Origin: SXOA01 sp051004015
GTDB taxonomy: Bacteria; Planctomycetota; Planctomycetia; Pirellulales; Pirellulaceae
Length of the DNA: 43,204 bases
Reading direction: 5' to 3'
NCBI GenBank assembly: GCA_051004015.1
Contig: JBPCKT010000142.1
Coordinates: 1-43,204, forward strand
Shown piece after piece: positions 32,637 to 41,437 of the stretch. A model generated the notes under the pieces. That model was not told the origin of the DNA. It saw only the letters and a program-made list of their open reading frames with translations, and made no database searches. Both the position numbers and the translations under genes were made by a program. How positions within the stretch are numbered: position 1 is the first letter of the stretch; each line of letters begins with the position of its first letter.

Positions 32637-34094
32637 TCACGGCTCGTCCACTCGCCCCGGCTCGCGGTGATTCTTGCCGGTCATGTTCTTGGAGCTGTCC
32701 CCCAGGTCTTCGCGGGCATGATTGGCCAGGACCGTGAGGCGCTCCACGACGTCGGCGTGGTCGGCGGCGACGTTCTTGGTTTCCGCGACGTCCGCTTCCA
32801 GGTCGTAAAGCTCCGGCTTCGCGGGGTTGTCGACGGCCTTCCCCTTCTGCCCGGGGGGCGGCTGCGGAAAGACCAGTTTCCACTTGCCGCAGCGGACTGC
32901 GCCGAGGCGAAAGTTCTGATAGTAGTAAAAGTAGTTGTGCGGCGTTCTGGCGTCAGGCTGCGCCGTCATCAGCGGCAGCAGGTCCCTGCCATCAATCTTA
33001 CTGTCCTTGGGCATCTGCGCGCCGGCCACTTTGGCAAAGGTGGAATAGAGATCGAACCCGGCCGCCAGCTCTTTACACTCGCTGCCGGCGGGAATTTGGC
33101 CCGGCCAGCGCATCAGGCAGGCGACCCGCACGCCTCCTTCCCACATGGTACCCTTCGACCCGCGCAGCAAATGCGTGCGGCTTTCGTCCACCTGGGCGTA
33201 CTTGCGATAAAGCTCGAAGGTGTTGGGGTTGAGCTTGGTCAACGGGCCATTGTCGCTGCTGAAGACGACGAGCGTGTTGTCCTGCAGGCCGAGGTGATAG
33301 ACCGTGCTCAGCACCTGTCCGATGGTCCAGTCGAGCGACTCGATGGCGTCGCCGTAAGCGCCGCGCTGCGAAATTCCCATGAACCGCGGCGAGACAAACC
33401 AGGGGGTATGTGTTTCGATGGGGGCGAGATGCAGAAAGAACGGCTGGTCCTTGTGCTCCTTGATGAACTTGACGGCCTCCTGCGTGAAGCGGAGCGGCAG
33501 GGCGGGGAGGTCGGCTGGTTCCTCCACGAGCTCGCCGTTGCGATAGAGGGGCATCGGCGGCGGACGCCAGTCTTTGTTCTCCGGGATTCTGATCCAGCTC
33601 GTGCTTTCCGGCTCGTGGTCGTTGGCGTACGGGATGCAGAAGGAGTGATCGAAGCCGTGGCGGTTCGGCAGGAACTTCGCCTGGCAGCCGAGATGCCACT
33701 TGCCGATGAGCGAGGTGGCGTAGCCCTTCGTTTTCAGCAGCTCCCCAATGGTCACCTCGTCCTCGTTCAGCCCGACCTTGGAATGCGGCCAGAGCACAAT
33801 CGGCAGACTCAGGCGTTCCGCATAACAACCGGTCAGAATCGCACACCGCGAAGCCGAGCAAGCCGGCGCCGGCGAATAGAACGATGTGAACTTCATTCCC
33901 TCCTTCGCCAGCCGATCCAGGTTCGGCGTTTTCACGTCCTTGGCCCCGTAGCAGCCGATTTCGTCATAGCCCAGGTCGTCCGCCAGAATATGGATGATGT
34001 TGGGTGGCCGAGAAGGCTTCGGCTCGTCCGCTACTAAAGGGAGTGACAAGCAGAGAGCGGCGGCGAGACAGAGAATGATTCGGAGAACCGACAT
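32637..34094 (-). CDS. Secreted sulfatase
   Basis: The protein has 485 residues from the ATG at 34094; the frame is open another 153 codons upstream but that overlaps the opposite-strand binding-protein gene. The signal is VLRIILCLAAALCLSLPLVADE. It hydrolyses sulfate esters, in planctomycetes typically on algal or host glycans. Metal site: IIHILADDLGYDEIG (Asp-Asp). The formylglycine motif is CSASR, with Ala in place of the usual Pro, which is tolerated. Further conserved blocks are GKWHLG, THTPWF, SSDNGP and GSKGTMWEGGVRV. Activity requires a formylglycine-generating enzyme, not seen here. It is divergent from the sugar-binding lipoprotein gene. Confidence 0.94.
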   Translation of the reverse strand: MSVLRIILCLAAALCLSLPLVADEPKPSRPPNIIHILADDLGYDEIGCYGAKDVKTPNLDRLAKEGMKFTSFYSPAPACSASRCAILTGCYAERLSLPIVLWPHSKVGLNEDEVTIGELLKTKGYATSLIGKWHLGCQAKFLPNRHGFDHSFCIPYANDHEPESTSWIRIPENKDWRPPPMPLYRNGELVEEPADLPALPLRFTQEAVKFIKEHKDQPFFLHLAPIETHTPWFVSPRFMGISQRGAYGDAIESLDWTIGQVLSTVYHLGLQDNTLVVFSSDNGPLTKLNPNTFELYRKYAQVDESRTHLLRGSKGTMWEGGVRVACLMRWPGQIPAGSECKELAAGFDLYSTFAKVAGAQMPKDSKIDGRDLLPLMTAQPDARTPHNYFYYYQNFRLGAVRCGKWKLVFPQPPPGQKGKAVDNPAKPELYDLEADVAETKNVAADHADVVERLTVLANHAREDLGDSSKNMTGKNHREPGRVDEP

Positions 34095-34132
34095 AGTGAG
34101 TCTCCAAGCGCAAGGTGGTACGATACCGTAGC

Positions 34133-34151
34133 GACAGGCGGCCCGCCTGTC
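34133..34151. repeat. 19-bp palindrome between sulfatase and binding-protein genes
   Basis: GACAGGCGG-C-CCGCCTGTC is a near-perfect palindrome in the 88-base divergent gap. It could be an operator shared by both genes, or a dispersed planctomycete repeat that merely sits here. Confidence 0.45.
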
Positions 34152-34182
34152 AGCTTGCTTAAGGCGAATTGATGACAAAAAA

Positions 34183-35202
34183 ATGGCGGACAGAAAAATG
34201 AAACTCTCGGGCAAATGCAAAATGGACATCCTAGCCCATGCGCGATACGTATGCGTGGTGACGCTGGTTTTGGGACTTCTGGGTTGTGGCGAAGAGCAGG
34301 GGAAACAGTCGGGGACGAAGGCTGTGTCGAAAGGGACCATCGGCGTCTCCGTCCTGACGATGCGGAACCCGTTCTTCAAGGTCATTGCCGACAACATAGA
34401 GGCAGAACCTAAGAAGGCGGGATACGACGTCATCATCACCGATGGCGACATGAAAGTGGAGGAGCAGCGGCGGCAGGTACAGGATTTCATCGTGAAGAAG
34501 TGTTCGGCAATCGTCCTCTGCCCCACCGATGCCGTCAGCATTGGCCCGGTCATTCAGGAAGCCAATGCCGCGGGCATCCCGGTCTTCACCGCGGACCTGG
34601 CTTGCCTCGACCCGAAAGCAGAAGTCGTCTCGCACATCGCCACCGACAATCTGGCCGGCGGCAAACAGGCAGGGGAAGCGATGATCGAGGCCCTCGGCGA
34701 ATCGGGAGGCAAAGTCGTCATTCTGCATTTCAAAAAGGCGGAGTCCTGCCTGCTGCGGGTGCAAGGCTTTCGCGAAGTCATTGATGCCCACAACAAGGGT
34801 CGCGAGTCCGGCAAGATTGAAATCGTGTCCGAACTGCCCGGCGAAGGGCACACCGACCAGGGCTACAAATGCACGCAGGACGCCCTGCAGACAACCCCCG
34901 ACCTGGCCGGCATCTTCGCCATCAACGACCCCTCTGCCCTCGGCGCATACGCCGCCCTGGAAAAGGCCGGCAAAGCCGACCAGGTGAAAATCATCGGCTT
35001 CGACGGGCAGCCGGACGGAAAGCAAGCGATCAAAGACGGCAAGATCTACGCCGACCCCATCCAGTATCCCGACCGCATTGGCCAAATGACGGTGCAGACG
35101 ATCCTCAAGTACTTTGACGGCGAAAAGGTCGAGAAGCAGCAGCTCATCCCGACGGAACTATACCGGAAGGCGGATGGGGAGAAGGATCCGGAATTGAGGT
35201 AA
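34183..35202 (+). CDS. Sugar-binding lipoprotein of an RbsB-type ABC transporter
   Basis: The protein has 339 residues from the first ATG; a later start at 34222 would leave a normal 22-residue signal peptide. The lipobox GLLGC puts the acylated Cys at residue 35, so the protein is membrane-anchored on the periplasmic side. The mature part is a two-lobe periplasmic-binding protein of the ribose type: GTIGVSVLTMRNPFFKVIADNIE, DFIVKKCSAIVLCPTDA, VSHIATDNLAGGKQAG, GHTDQGYKCTQDAL and KIIGFDGQPDGKQAI. The substrate is presumably a sugar; which one is open. The permease gene follows, separated by one unrelated gene, and no ATPase gene is present. Confidence 0.9.
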   Translation: MADRKMKLSGKCKMDILAHARYVCVVTLVLGLLGCGEEQGKQSGTKAVSKGTIGVSVLTMRNPFFKVIADNIEAEPKKAGYDVIITDGDMKVEEQRRQVQDFIVKKCSAIVLCPTDAVSIGPVIQEANAAGIPVFTADLACLDPKAEVVSHIATDNLAGGKQAGEAMIEALGESGGKVVILHFKKAESCLLRVQGFREVIDAHNKGRESGKIEIVSELPGEGHTDQGYKCTQDALQTTPDLAGIFAINDPSALGAYAALEKAGKADQVKIIGFDGQPDGKQAIKDGKIYADPIQYPDRIGQMTVQTILKYFDGEKVEKQQLIPTELYRKADGEKDPELR

Positions 35203-35221
35203 TTCGAGAAAGGTCAGCGTC

Positions 35222-35809
35222 ATGAAAGCAACCGTACTTTACCACGCTCTTTTGCTTGTCATAGTCTCACTAACTGTTGGTGCAGAGCCAGTCCACGAAT
35301 CTGCACTGATGAAGGCACGTCGAGAATACTTGGATTCCCTCTTCAAGGCAGCCGACGATTTCGATATCGTCTCCGCCAAGATTCATGCTGCATACCTTGC
35401 ACGATTGAAAGCGTTGGAGCAAGACGCGAAGCGTAGCGGTGATCTGGCGGCGGCGGCGAAAGTCGCTCAAGAGTTGCAGGCGAAAGAAGGTGAGGGACCT
35501 CCTTCATTTTCGGGTAAGACACTCAAGACGCGAAGCCTAATTCTTGCAAAATTGAAGGGAACTTGGTTGGTCAAGTTTTCCAACAATACGTCGCATCCGC
35601 GACAAATTCAAAGTGATGGTTCAGTAAACGGCGCGGAAGGCAAGGTCAATATCGAAAACGATGAGATCACGATTGTCTACGCCGAAGTGATCGAGAGGAT
35701 TACGATAGCCGAGAAGAAAATCGTCGTCGAACATTTCAATCCGAAGTCTTCCTACTCACCCACAGAGACTGCATCAGTCGTTGGAATTGGTACTCCGAAA
35801 CCGGAATAA
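35222..35809 (+). CDS. Secreted protein of unknown function inserted in the transporter operon
   Basis: The protein has 195 residues with a signal peptide (LYHALLLVIVSLTVGAEP). Residues about 25-90 are a charged helix that may form a coiled coil (MKARREYLDSLFKAADDF...RLKALEQDAKRSGDLAAAAKVAQELQAK). The C-terminal half is beta-rich (TWLVKFSNNTS, GSVNGAEGKVNIENDEITIVYAEV). I do not recognise the family. Base composition is visibly more AT-rich than the genes on both sides, and third positions often end in A or T. It sits 19 bases after the binding-protein gene and 32 before the permease, so it is cotranscribed. It could be a later insertion into the operon or an accessory subunit. Confidence 0.72.
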   Translation: MKATVLYHALLLVIVSLTVGAEPVHESALMKARREYLDSLFKAADDFDIVSAKIHAAYLARLKALEQDAKRSGDLAAAAKVAQELQAKEGEGPPSFSGKTLKTRSLILAKLKGTWLVKFSNNTSHPRQIQSDGSVNGAEGKVNIENDEITIVYAEVIERITIAEKKIVVEHFNPKSSYSPTETASVVGIGTPKPE

Positions 35810-35841
35810 GCCTATGAGACACGTTGTGTCAGGCAGACCTG

Positions 35842-37176
35842 ATGGATAAGAGAATTCGCCATATCTTCTCCGACTACGGCATGCTCGGCGTTCTGCTGCT
35901 GCTCTGCATAGCGTGCAGCCTGGCCACGATTAGCAAGCAACAGCCCACGGATCGCTGGACGGCTGATCGGTTGGCGGCGAAGGTGGCGGAGGAGCATCCG
36001 GGGGGAGCCGCGCTGGTGGTGGGGCTGCCCAACGATGGGGAACGGACGTTTGTGGCGGCGGTGGAAGAGGGGCTCACGCGGCGGGGCATGAAGGTCGTGG
36101 AGGCAGTCAACGGCCTGCCGTCGGAGACGAGGGAGGCGATCAAGCGGGCGATTGCCAAGGGACAACGTATTGACGTGGCCGTTGCGTCGCTCGGGGCCTC
36201 CACGCAGACCGTGCTCGAGCCCAAGAGCTATGGCTCCCCGTTGGTGGAGAAGATGCATGTCGTCGCTCCGCGGGCCTACTACTGGCCGACGTTTCTGCTG
36301 GCCGGCAACCTGATGAACATCGTGGAGCAGGTTTCCATCATCGCCATCATGGCCATCGGCATGACGCTGGTGATCATCTCGGGAGGGATCGATCTCTCGG
36401 TCGGCAGCATCATGGCCCTCGCTTCCGTCATCGTGGCGACGCTTATCCTCTGGCTCGGCGGCAGCGGCTGGGTTCAGACCATGAATATGTGGCTGGCTTG
36501 CCTGCTGACGATTGGGCTGTGCAGCCTGATCGGGGCGTTCACCGGCCTGATGGTCACTCGCTTTCAGGTGCCGTCCTTCATCGTCACGCTCAGCCTGATG
36601 ATGAGCTGTAGCGGCCTGGCGTTCATCATCAGCGAGAATGAGAAAGGCTATAAACTGCCGGTCCCCAGCCAGTTCATGGCGCTCGGCCACGGCAAGCTGC
36701 TGGGGGTGCCGCTGACGGTGCTACTGATGCTGGCCCTCTACGGCCTCGCCCACATCATCCTGTCGCGGACCGTCTACGGCCGACATCTGTACGCCGTCGG
36801 CGGTAACGAGCAGGCGGCCTTCCTGAGCGGCATTCGCGTCGCCCGCGTGAAGACAATAGCCTACATCGCCTGCGCCGCGCTGGCCGGTCTCGGCGGCATC
36901 ATTCCCACCTCCATCTTCTCCACCGGCGATCCTCTGACCGGCGCTCAATATGAGCTGATGGTCATTTCCGCCGTCGTAGTCGGCGGCACGTCCCTATCCG
37001 GCGGCGAAGGCAAAATCGCCAACACGCTCATCGGCTCCCTCATCATCGCCGTGATCCGGAACGCCATGAACCTGGCCCAACTGACCGATAAAAAGCAAAT
37101 GGTGGTCCTGGGAATGGTGATCCTGGGTGCGGTTCTGATTGACCGAATGAAGAGGCGACAGAGTAGCGCGGGCTAA
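35842..37176 (+). CDS. RbsC-type ABC sugar permease with an inserted periplasmic domain
   Basis: The protein has 444 residues from the ATG at 35842 (an in-frame TTG lies 6 codons up), longer than the usual 310-340. Residues about 13-30 are a first membrane segment. About 35-140 is an extra alpha/beta domain (GAALVVGLPNDGERTFVAAVEEGL, EAIKRAIAKGQRIDVAVASL) that looks like half of a binding-protein lobe. From about 150 on the sequence is classical RbsC/BPD_transp_2: IAIMAIGMTLVIISGGIDLSVGSIM, the EAA-like region GGNEQAAFLSGIRVARVKTIAY, and ISAVVVGGTSLSGGEG. No RbsA-type ATPase gene is next to it. The gene ends 15 bases before the convergent threonine aldolase. Confidence 0.9.
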   Translation: MDKRIRHIFSDYGMLGVLLLLCIACSLATISKQQPTDRWTADRLAAKVAEEHPGGAALVVGLPNDGERTFVAAVEEGLTRRGMKVVEAVNGLPSETREAIKRAIAKGQRIDVAVASLGASTQTVLEPKSYGSPLVEKMHVVAPRAYYWPTFLLAGNLMNIVEQVSIIAIMAIGMTLVIISGGIDLSVGSIMALASVIVATLILWLGGSGWVQTMNMWLACLLTIGLCSLIGAFTGLMVTRFQVPSFIVTLSLMMSCSGLAFIISENEKGYKLPVPSQFMALGHGKLLGVPLTVLLMLALYGLAHIILSRTVYGRHLYAVGGNEQAAFLSGIRVARVKTIAYIACAALAGLGGIIPTSIFSTGDPLTGAQYELMVISAVVVGGTSLSGGEGKIANTLIGSLIIAVIRNAMNLAQLTDKKQMVVLGMVILGAVLIDRMKRRQSSAG

Positions 37177-37191
37177 TGGGCGAACGTCAAG

Positions 37192-38271
37192 TTAATACGC
37201 CGCCTCCACCAGCTTCGCTTTCCGTTTCCCCTTGGCCATCGCGGCGGCTGTGGACTGGATGATCTCGGCAGCGGCGGTGCATTGAGCCTGGCTGACGTCG
37301 AGGTGGGTGACGAGTCGGACCTGGGCGGGGCCGATGGCGAAGCAGAGGACGTCTTGTTCCTTGAGCTCCGCGGCAAATTCGGCAGCGGTGCCGAGAGTTT
37401 CCTCAACGCGGAAGATGACGATGTTGGTGTCTACAAAATCGGGAGTAAGAGTCAGGCCGTCAGTCTGGCGGATGGCTTCACCGAGGATTTGCGCGTTGGC
37501 ATGGTCTTCCACCAGGCGGCCACGGTTGTTTTCGAGCGCGTAGAGCGCCCCGGCCGCGATGATGCCAACCTGCCTCATGCCGCCGCCAAAAAGCTTGCGA
37601 TGCCGGCGGGCTTCCTTCATGGCTTCCTTCGTTCCCGCGAGGGCGGAGCCGACGGGAGCGCCGAGCCCCTTACTGAAGCAGACGCTGACCGTGTCGAAGT
37701 GCTGGCTCCAAGTCGCCGCGTCAATGCCCGTGGCCGCGACCGCGTTGAACAGCCGGGCACCGTCGAGGTGCGTCCGCAGGCCGTTCTTATGGGCCCACTC
37801 GCAGATGGCGACGACATTCTCGTACGGCTGGATTTTGCCCGCTCCGCGGTTATGCGTGTTCTCCAGGCAAATCAGCCGCGTCCGGAGCAGATGCTCGTTA
37901 TCCGGCCGAATGAGCCCGCGGACCTGGTCGACGTGCAGCACGCCGAACTTCCCTTCCACCGTCCGGGACACCACGCCGCTAAGCTGGGCGAAGGCCCCTT
38001 GCTCATAGTTGTAGATGTGGCAGCCGGCCTCGCAGATGAACTCGTCCCCCGGCTTGCAATGGATGCGAACCGCCACCTGGTTCGTCATCGAGCCGCTGGG
38101 CATGAAGACGGCCGCCTCTTTGCCCAGCAACTCAGCCGTTAGCGATTGCAACCGCTCGCAAGTCGGATCGACGTCAATGACATCGTCTCCGACCGGCGCA
38201 TTGGCGATGAACTGCCGCATGGCGGGTGAAGGGCGGGTGACAGTATCGGAGCGGAGGTCGGTGGGGGGCAT
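37192..38271 (-). CDS. ltaE: Low-specificity L-threonine aldolase
   Basis: This 359-residue PLP enzyme cleaves threonine to glycine and acetaldehyde in the cytoplasm. The family start DLRSDTVTRPSPAMRQ and the GDDVIDVDPTCERL stretch are intact. PLP-binding Lys201 is in VCFSKGLGAPVGS; HLDGARLFNA binds the cofactor ring; GGGMRQVGIIAAGALYAL is the conserved late block. The length is typical. The gene stands alone between convergent and tandem neighbours with no shared function. Confidence 0.93.
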   Translation of the reverse strand: MPPTDLRSDTVTRPSPAMRQFIANAPVGDDVIDVDPTCERLQSLTAELLGKEAAVFMPSGSMTNQVAVRIHCKPGDEFICEAGCHIYNYEQGAFAQLSGVVSRTVEGKFGVLHVDQVRGLIRPDNEHLLRTRLICLENTHNRGAGKIQPYENVVAICEWAHKNGLRTHLDGARLFNAVAATGIDAATWSQHFDTVSVCFSKGLGAPVGSALAGTKEAMKEARRHRKLFGGGMRQVGIIAAGALYALENNRGRLVEDHANAQILGEAIRQTDGLTLTPDFVDTNIVIFRVEETLGTAAEFAAELKEQDVLCFAIGPAQVRLVTHLDVSQAQCTAAAEIIQSTAAAMAKGKRKAKLVEAAY

Positions 38272-38314
38272 GGAGAGTTGAGTTGCTTGGGGTGAACTAA
38301 ATGGAAATGTAAGT

Positions 38315-38800
38315 CTATTCTCCTGCAGCCTGGAGCACCAATGACCGGAGCACTGGTGCGACGAAGAAATTCAGTTCCATCCGCAGTCTGTCGATGAGTG
38401 GCGCAATTTCACGGCACAGTCCGTCTTGCTTGGCCCGCAACAGAATGCCCAGCGTTCCGGTCACCGCCAGTCCCAGCTTTTCGGCGGTTTCTCGCCCATC
38501 CATTTCGTCCATAAGGAGTAGATCGGCATGAAGTTCTTCCGCCAGAGCAATCGCTTCCGCTTCGCCAAGATCAAGCGTGGCACGAAGCTCATCGACTCGC
38601 GCTTTGGAAGCGGGCACTTGGACTTTGAGGCACGAAATCCCGGATATCTGGATAGGTGCCAGTTGGGATGCTGGATATTCAAGCTCGTTGACGACGGCTG
38701 GCGGAATCAAGACTTCGCCGTACAGCGATTTGAGCCACTCAATTTTTCCCAAGTGATGAAGCGTGCGTATGGGTGAAGTGTCGCTGATGATGACGGCCAT
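38315..38800 (-). CDS. DUF3368 toxin-like protein (PIN-like), second gene of a TA pair
   Basis: The protein has 161 residues from the ATG at 38800, which has AGGTGG 8 bases upstream; an in-frame GTG at 38812 abuts the antitoxin stop but has no site. Residues match DUF3368: ISDTSPIRTLHHLGKIEWL at the start, VVNELEYP, DLGEAEAIALAEEL, LLLMDEMDGRETAEKLGL and TGTLGILLRAKQ. The acids in SDTSP, the DLGEAEA block and LLMDEMD are the expected metal ligands of a PIN-like RNase. It lies directly after a UPF0175 gene, the usual partner, so it is probably the toxin. Confidence 0.88.
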   Translation of the reverse strand: MAVIISDTSPIRTLHHLGKIEWLKSLYGEVLIPPAVVNELEYPASQLAPIQISGISCLKVQVPASKARVDELRATLDLGEAEAIALAEELHADLLLMDEMDGRETAEKLGLAVTGTLGILLRAKQDGLCREIAPLIDRLRMELNFFVAPVLRSLVLQAAGE

Positions 38801-38812
38801 GGCGAAGACCAC

Positions 38813-39031
38813 CTAGCGGCTGCGTCCCAGAAATTCCAAGTCCTGTCGCAACTGTGCTTCCGTATAAACGGTGAGCGGCAGGTTGCGTTTGAGTAGCTCT
38901 TCCTCAAACTTAGTTCGAGTCATGCCTAACCAGTGGGTCGCGGCTGATTTGCTCAATTTGGCGGCCGCAAAGAGTCGACATGCGATTTCAATCTGCCCAT
39001 CAAGATTGTCGTCGGGAATCATCAAGGACAT
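38813..39031 (-). CDS. UPF0175 antitoxin-like protein, first gene of the TA pair
   Basis: The protein has 72 residues from the ATG at 39031, 7 bases after GGAG; an ATG two codons earlier is too close to that site. The family stretch IEIACRLFAAAKLSKSAATHWLGMTRTKFEEELLKRN is a predicted helix-turn-helix-like DNA-binding region. The C-terminus YTEAQLRQDLEFL is the usual UPF0175 tail. Antitoxin first, toxin second, 12 bases apart, is the classic order. It probably represses its own transcription. Confidence 0.86.
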   Translation of the reverse strand: MSLMIPDDNLDGQIEIACRLFAAAKLSKSAATHWLGMTRTKFEEELLKRNLPLTVYTEAQLRQDLEFLGRSR

Positions 39032-39156
39032 GGTCATTCTCCGTTTCGTGCACTTACCGTGAATTCTACACCATTCCTGGGACTCTTGAAGTCTAAATTT
39101 GTTACGATGGAACCAACGCCGACTGTTTTCACTCCCCGTAGACCGAGGTATTCAAA

Positions 39157-40512
<1,356 letters not shown>

Positions 40513-40522
40513 GCTGAGCCGC

Positions 40523-40581
40523 AGGATGGGACTCCTGTCCCGTCCAGAGTATATCTTCGGATGGGACGGGAGTCCTATCCT
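40523..40581. terminator. Shared hairpin between convergent genes
   Basis: Arms at 40523-40545 and 40559-40581 pair over 23 positions, with the three mismatches all tolerated as G-U in RNA. A 13-base loop contains AGTATAT. The right arm runs into the stop codon of the amidohydrolase gene. It can fold in both transcripts and is a plausible bidirectional terminator, though it lacks a U run. Confidence 0.6.
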
Positions 40582-41437
40582 ACATTTGCCGGCGGATGCC
40601 AAGTAATGAGCGCGTATCCCGCTCGATCATCCGCTCGACTGCCTCCATGTTCAGTCGCGGCAAGTTCGTCCCTTCGACCATGTTGTTAAGGCTCCGCAAC
40701 CCGTCAAGCGTGCCCTGCACATTGGTGAAGGGATAGTCGGTGCCGAAGAGGAGCTTGTCCCATACGCCGTATTCCTGCACCAGCATCAGGCTGTGATAGA
40801 ACTGGAACGGGCGGTAGTGGAGCGCGCTGATGTCCGCATAGAGATTGGCGTGCTTGCGAATGGTCGCGATGCACTCCCCTTCGTACGGATGGCCCAGATG
40901 GGCCAGGATCATCTTCACCTCGGGGAATCGCGTGGCGACGACGTCGAGGTGCCGCGGCAAGGTGCATTCCAGCGGAGCTTGCGCGATGAAGGTCGTTCCC
41001 GTGTGCAGCAGCACCGGTAACCGGTGCTCGGTGGCGTAACGCCAGAGGGGATCGAGCCGCTCGTCATCGGGACGATAGCCGCCGTACATCGGCATCAGCT
41101 TGATGCCCGCGAGGCCGAGATCCTGATGACCGAAGAGAAGCTCTCGCTGCCAGTCATCCTGGGTTGGGTCGACCGAGAGAAAGCCGATGAGCTTGTCGGA
41201 ATGCTCGGCGACGTACTTCGCCACGTAAGCATCGTCCACCCACAACCCGCTGAGTCGAGCTTTGCCGCCGAACACAATCGTTGTCACACCGGGGACCGAG
41301 AGCCGCTCGTAGTCTTCCCAGCGGATGGTGAGATCCATCTCCTGGCCCGCTTTGGCACGTCTGGCCTGCCGGCGGAAGTCGTCATTGAAATCCTCCGGAT
41401 AGCGCCAAGTGTGGCTGTGGACGTCGACGATGGGCAC
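40580..41437 (-). CDS. Amidohydrolase-family protein (amidohydrolase 2)
   Basis: This is a 285-residue metal-dependent TIM barrel. First-strand motif VDVHSHTW (His7, His9), then VLLHTGTT, ILAHLGHPYEGE and LLFGTDYPF give the expected ligands and catalytic Asp. The family includes decarboxylases, lactonases and other hydrolases; substrate is not predictable here. The start is GTG at 41437, overlapping the stop of the upstream gene by one base (TAGTG), so translation is coupled to the beta-propeller gene. Cytoplasmic: no signal peptide. Confidence 0.88.
   Translation of the reverse strand: MPIVDVHSHTWRYPEDFNDDFRRQARRAKAGQEMDLTIRWEDYERLSVPGVTTIVFGGKARLSGLWVDDAYVAKYVAEHSDKLIGFLSVDPTQDDWQRELLFGHQDLGLAGIKLMPMYGGYRPDDERLDPLWRYATEHRLPVLLHTGTTFIAQAPLECTLPRHLDVVATRFPEVKMILAHLGHPYEGECIATIRKHANLYADISALHYRPFQFYHSLMLVQEYGVWDKLLFGTDYPFTNVQGTLDGLRSLNNMVEGTNLPRLNMEAVERMIERDTRSLLGIRRQM

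Noticed and set aside
34095..34553. The upstream 153 codons of the sulfatase frame
   Set aside because: They run antisense through the binding-protein gene, and the signal peptide begins at 34094.
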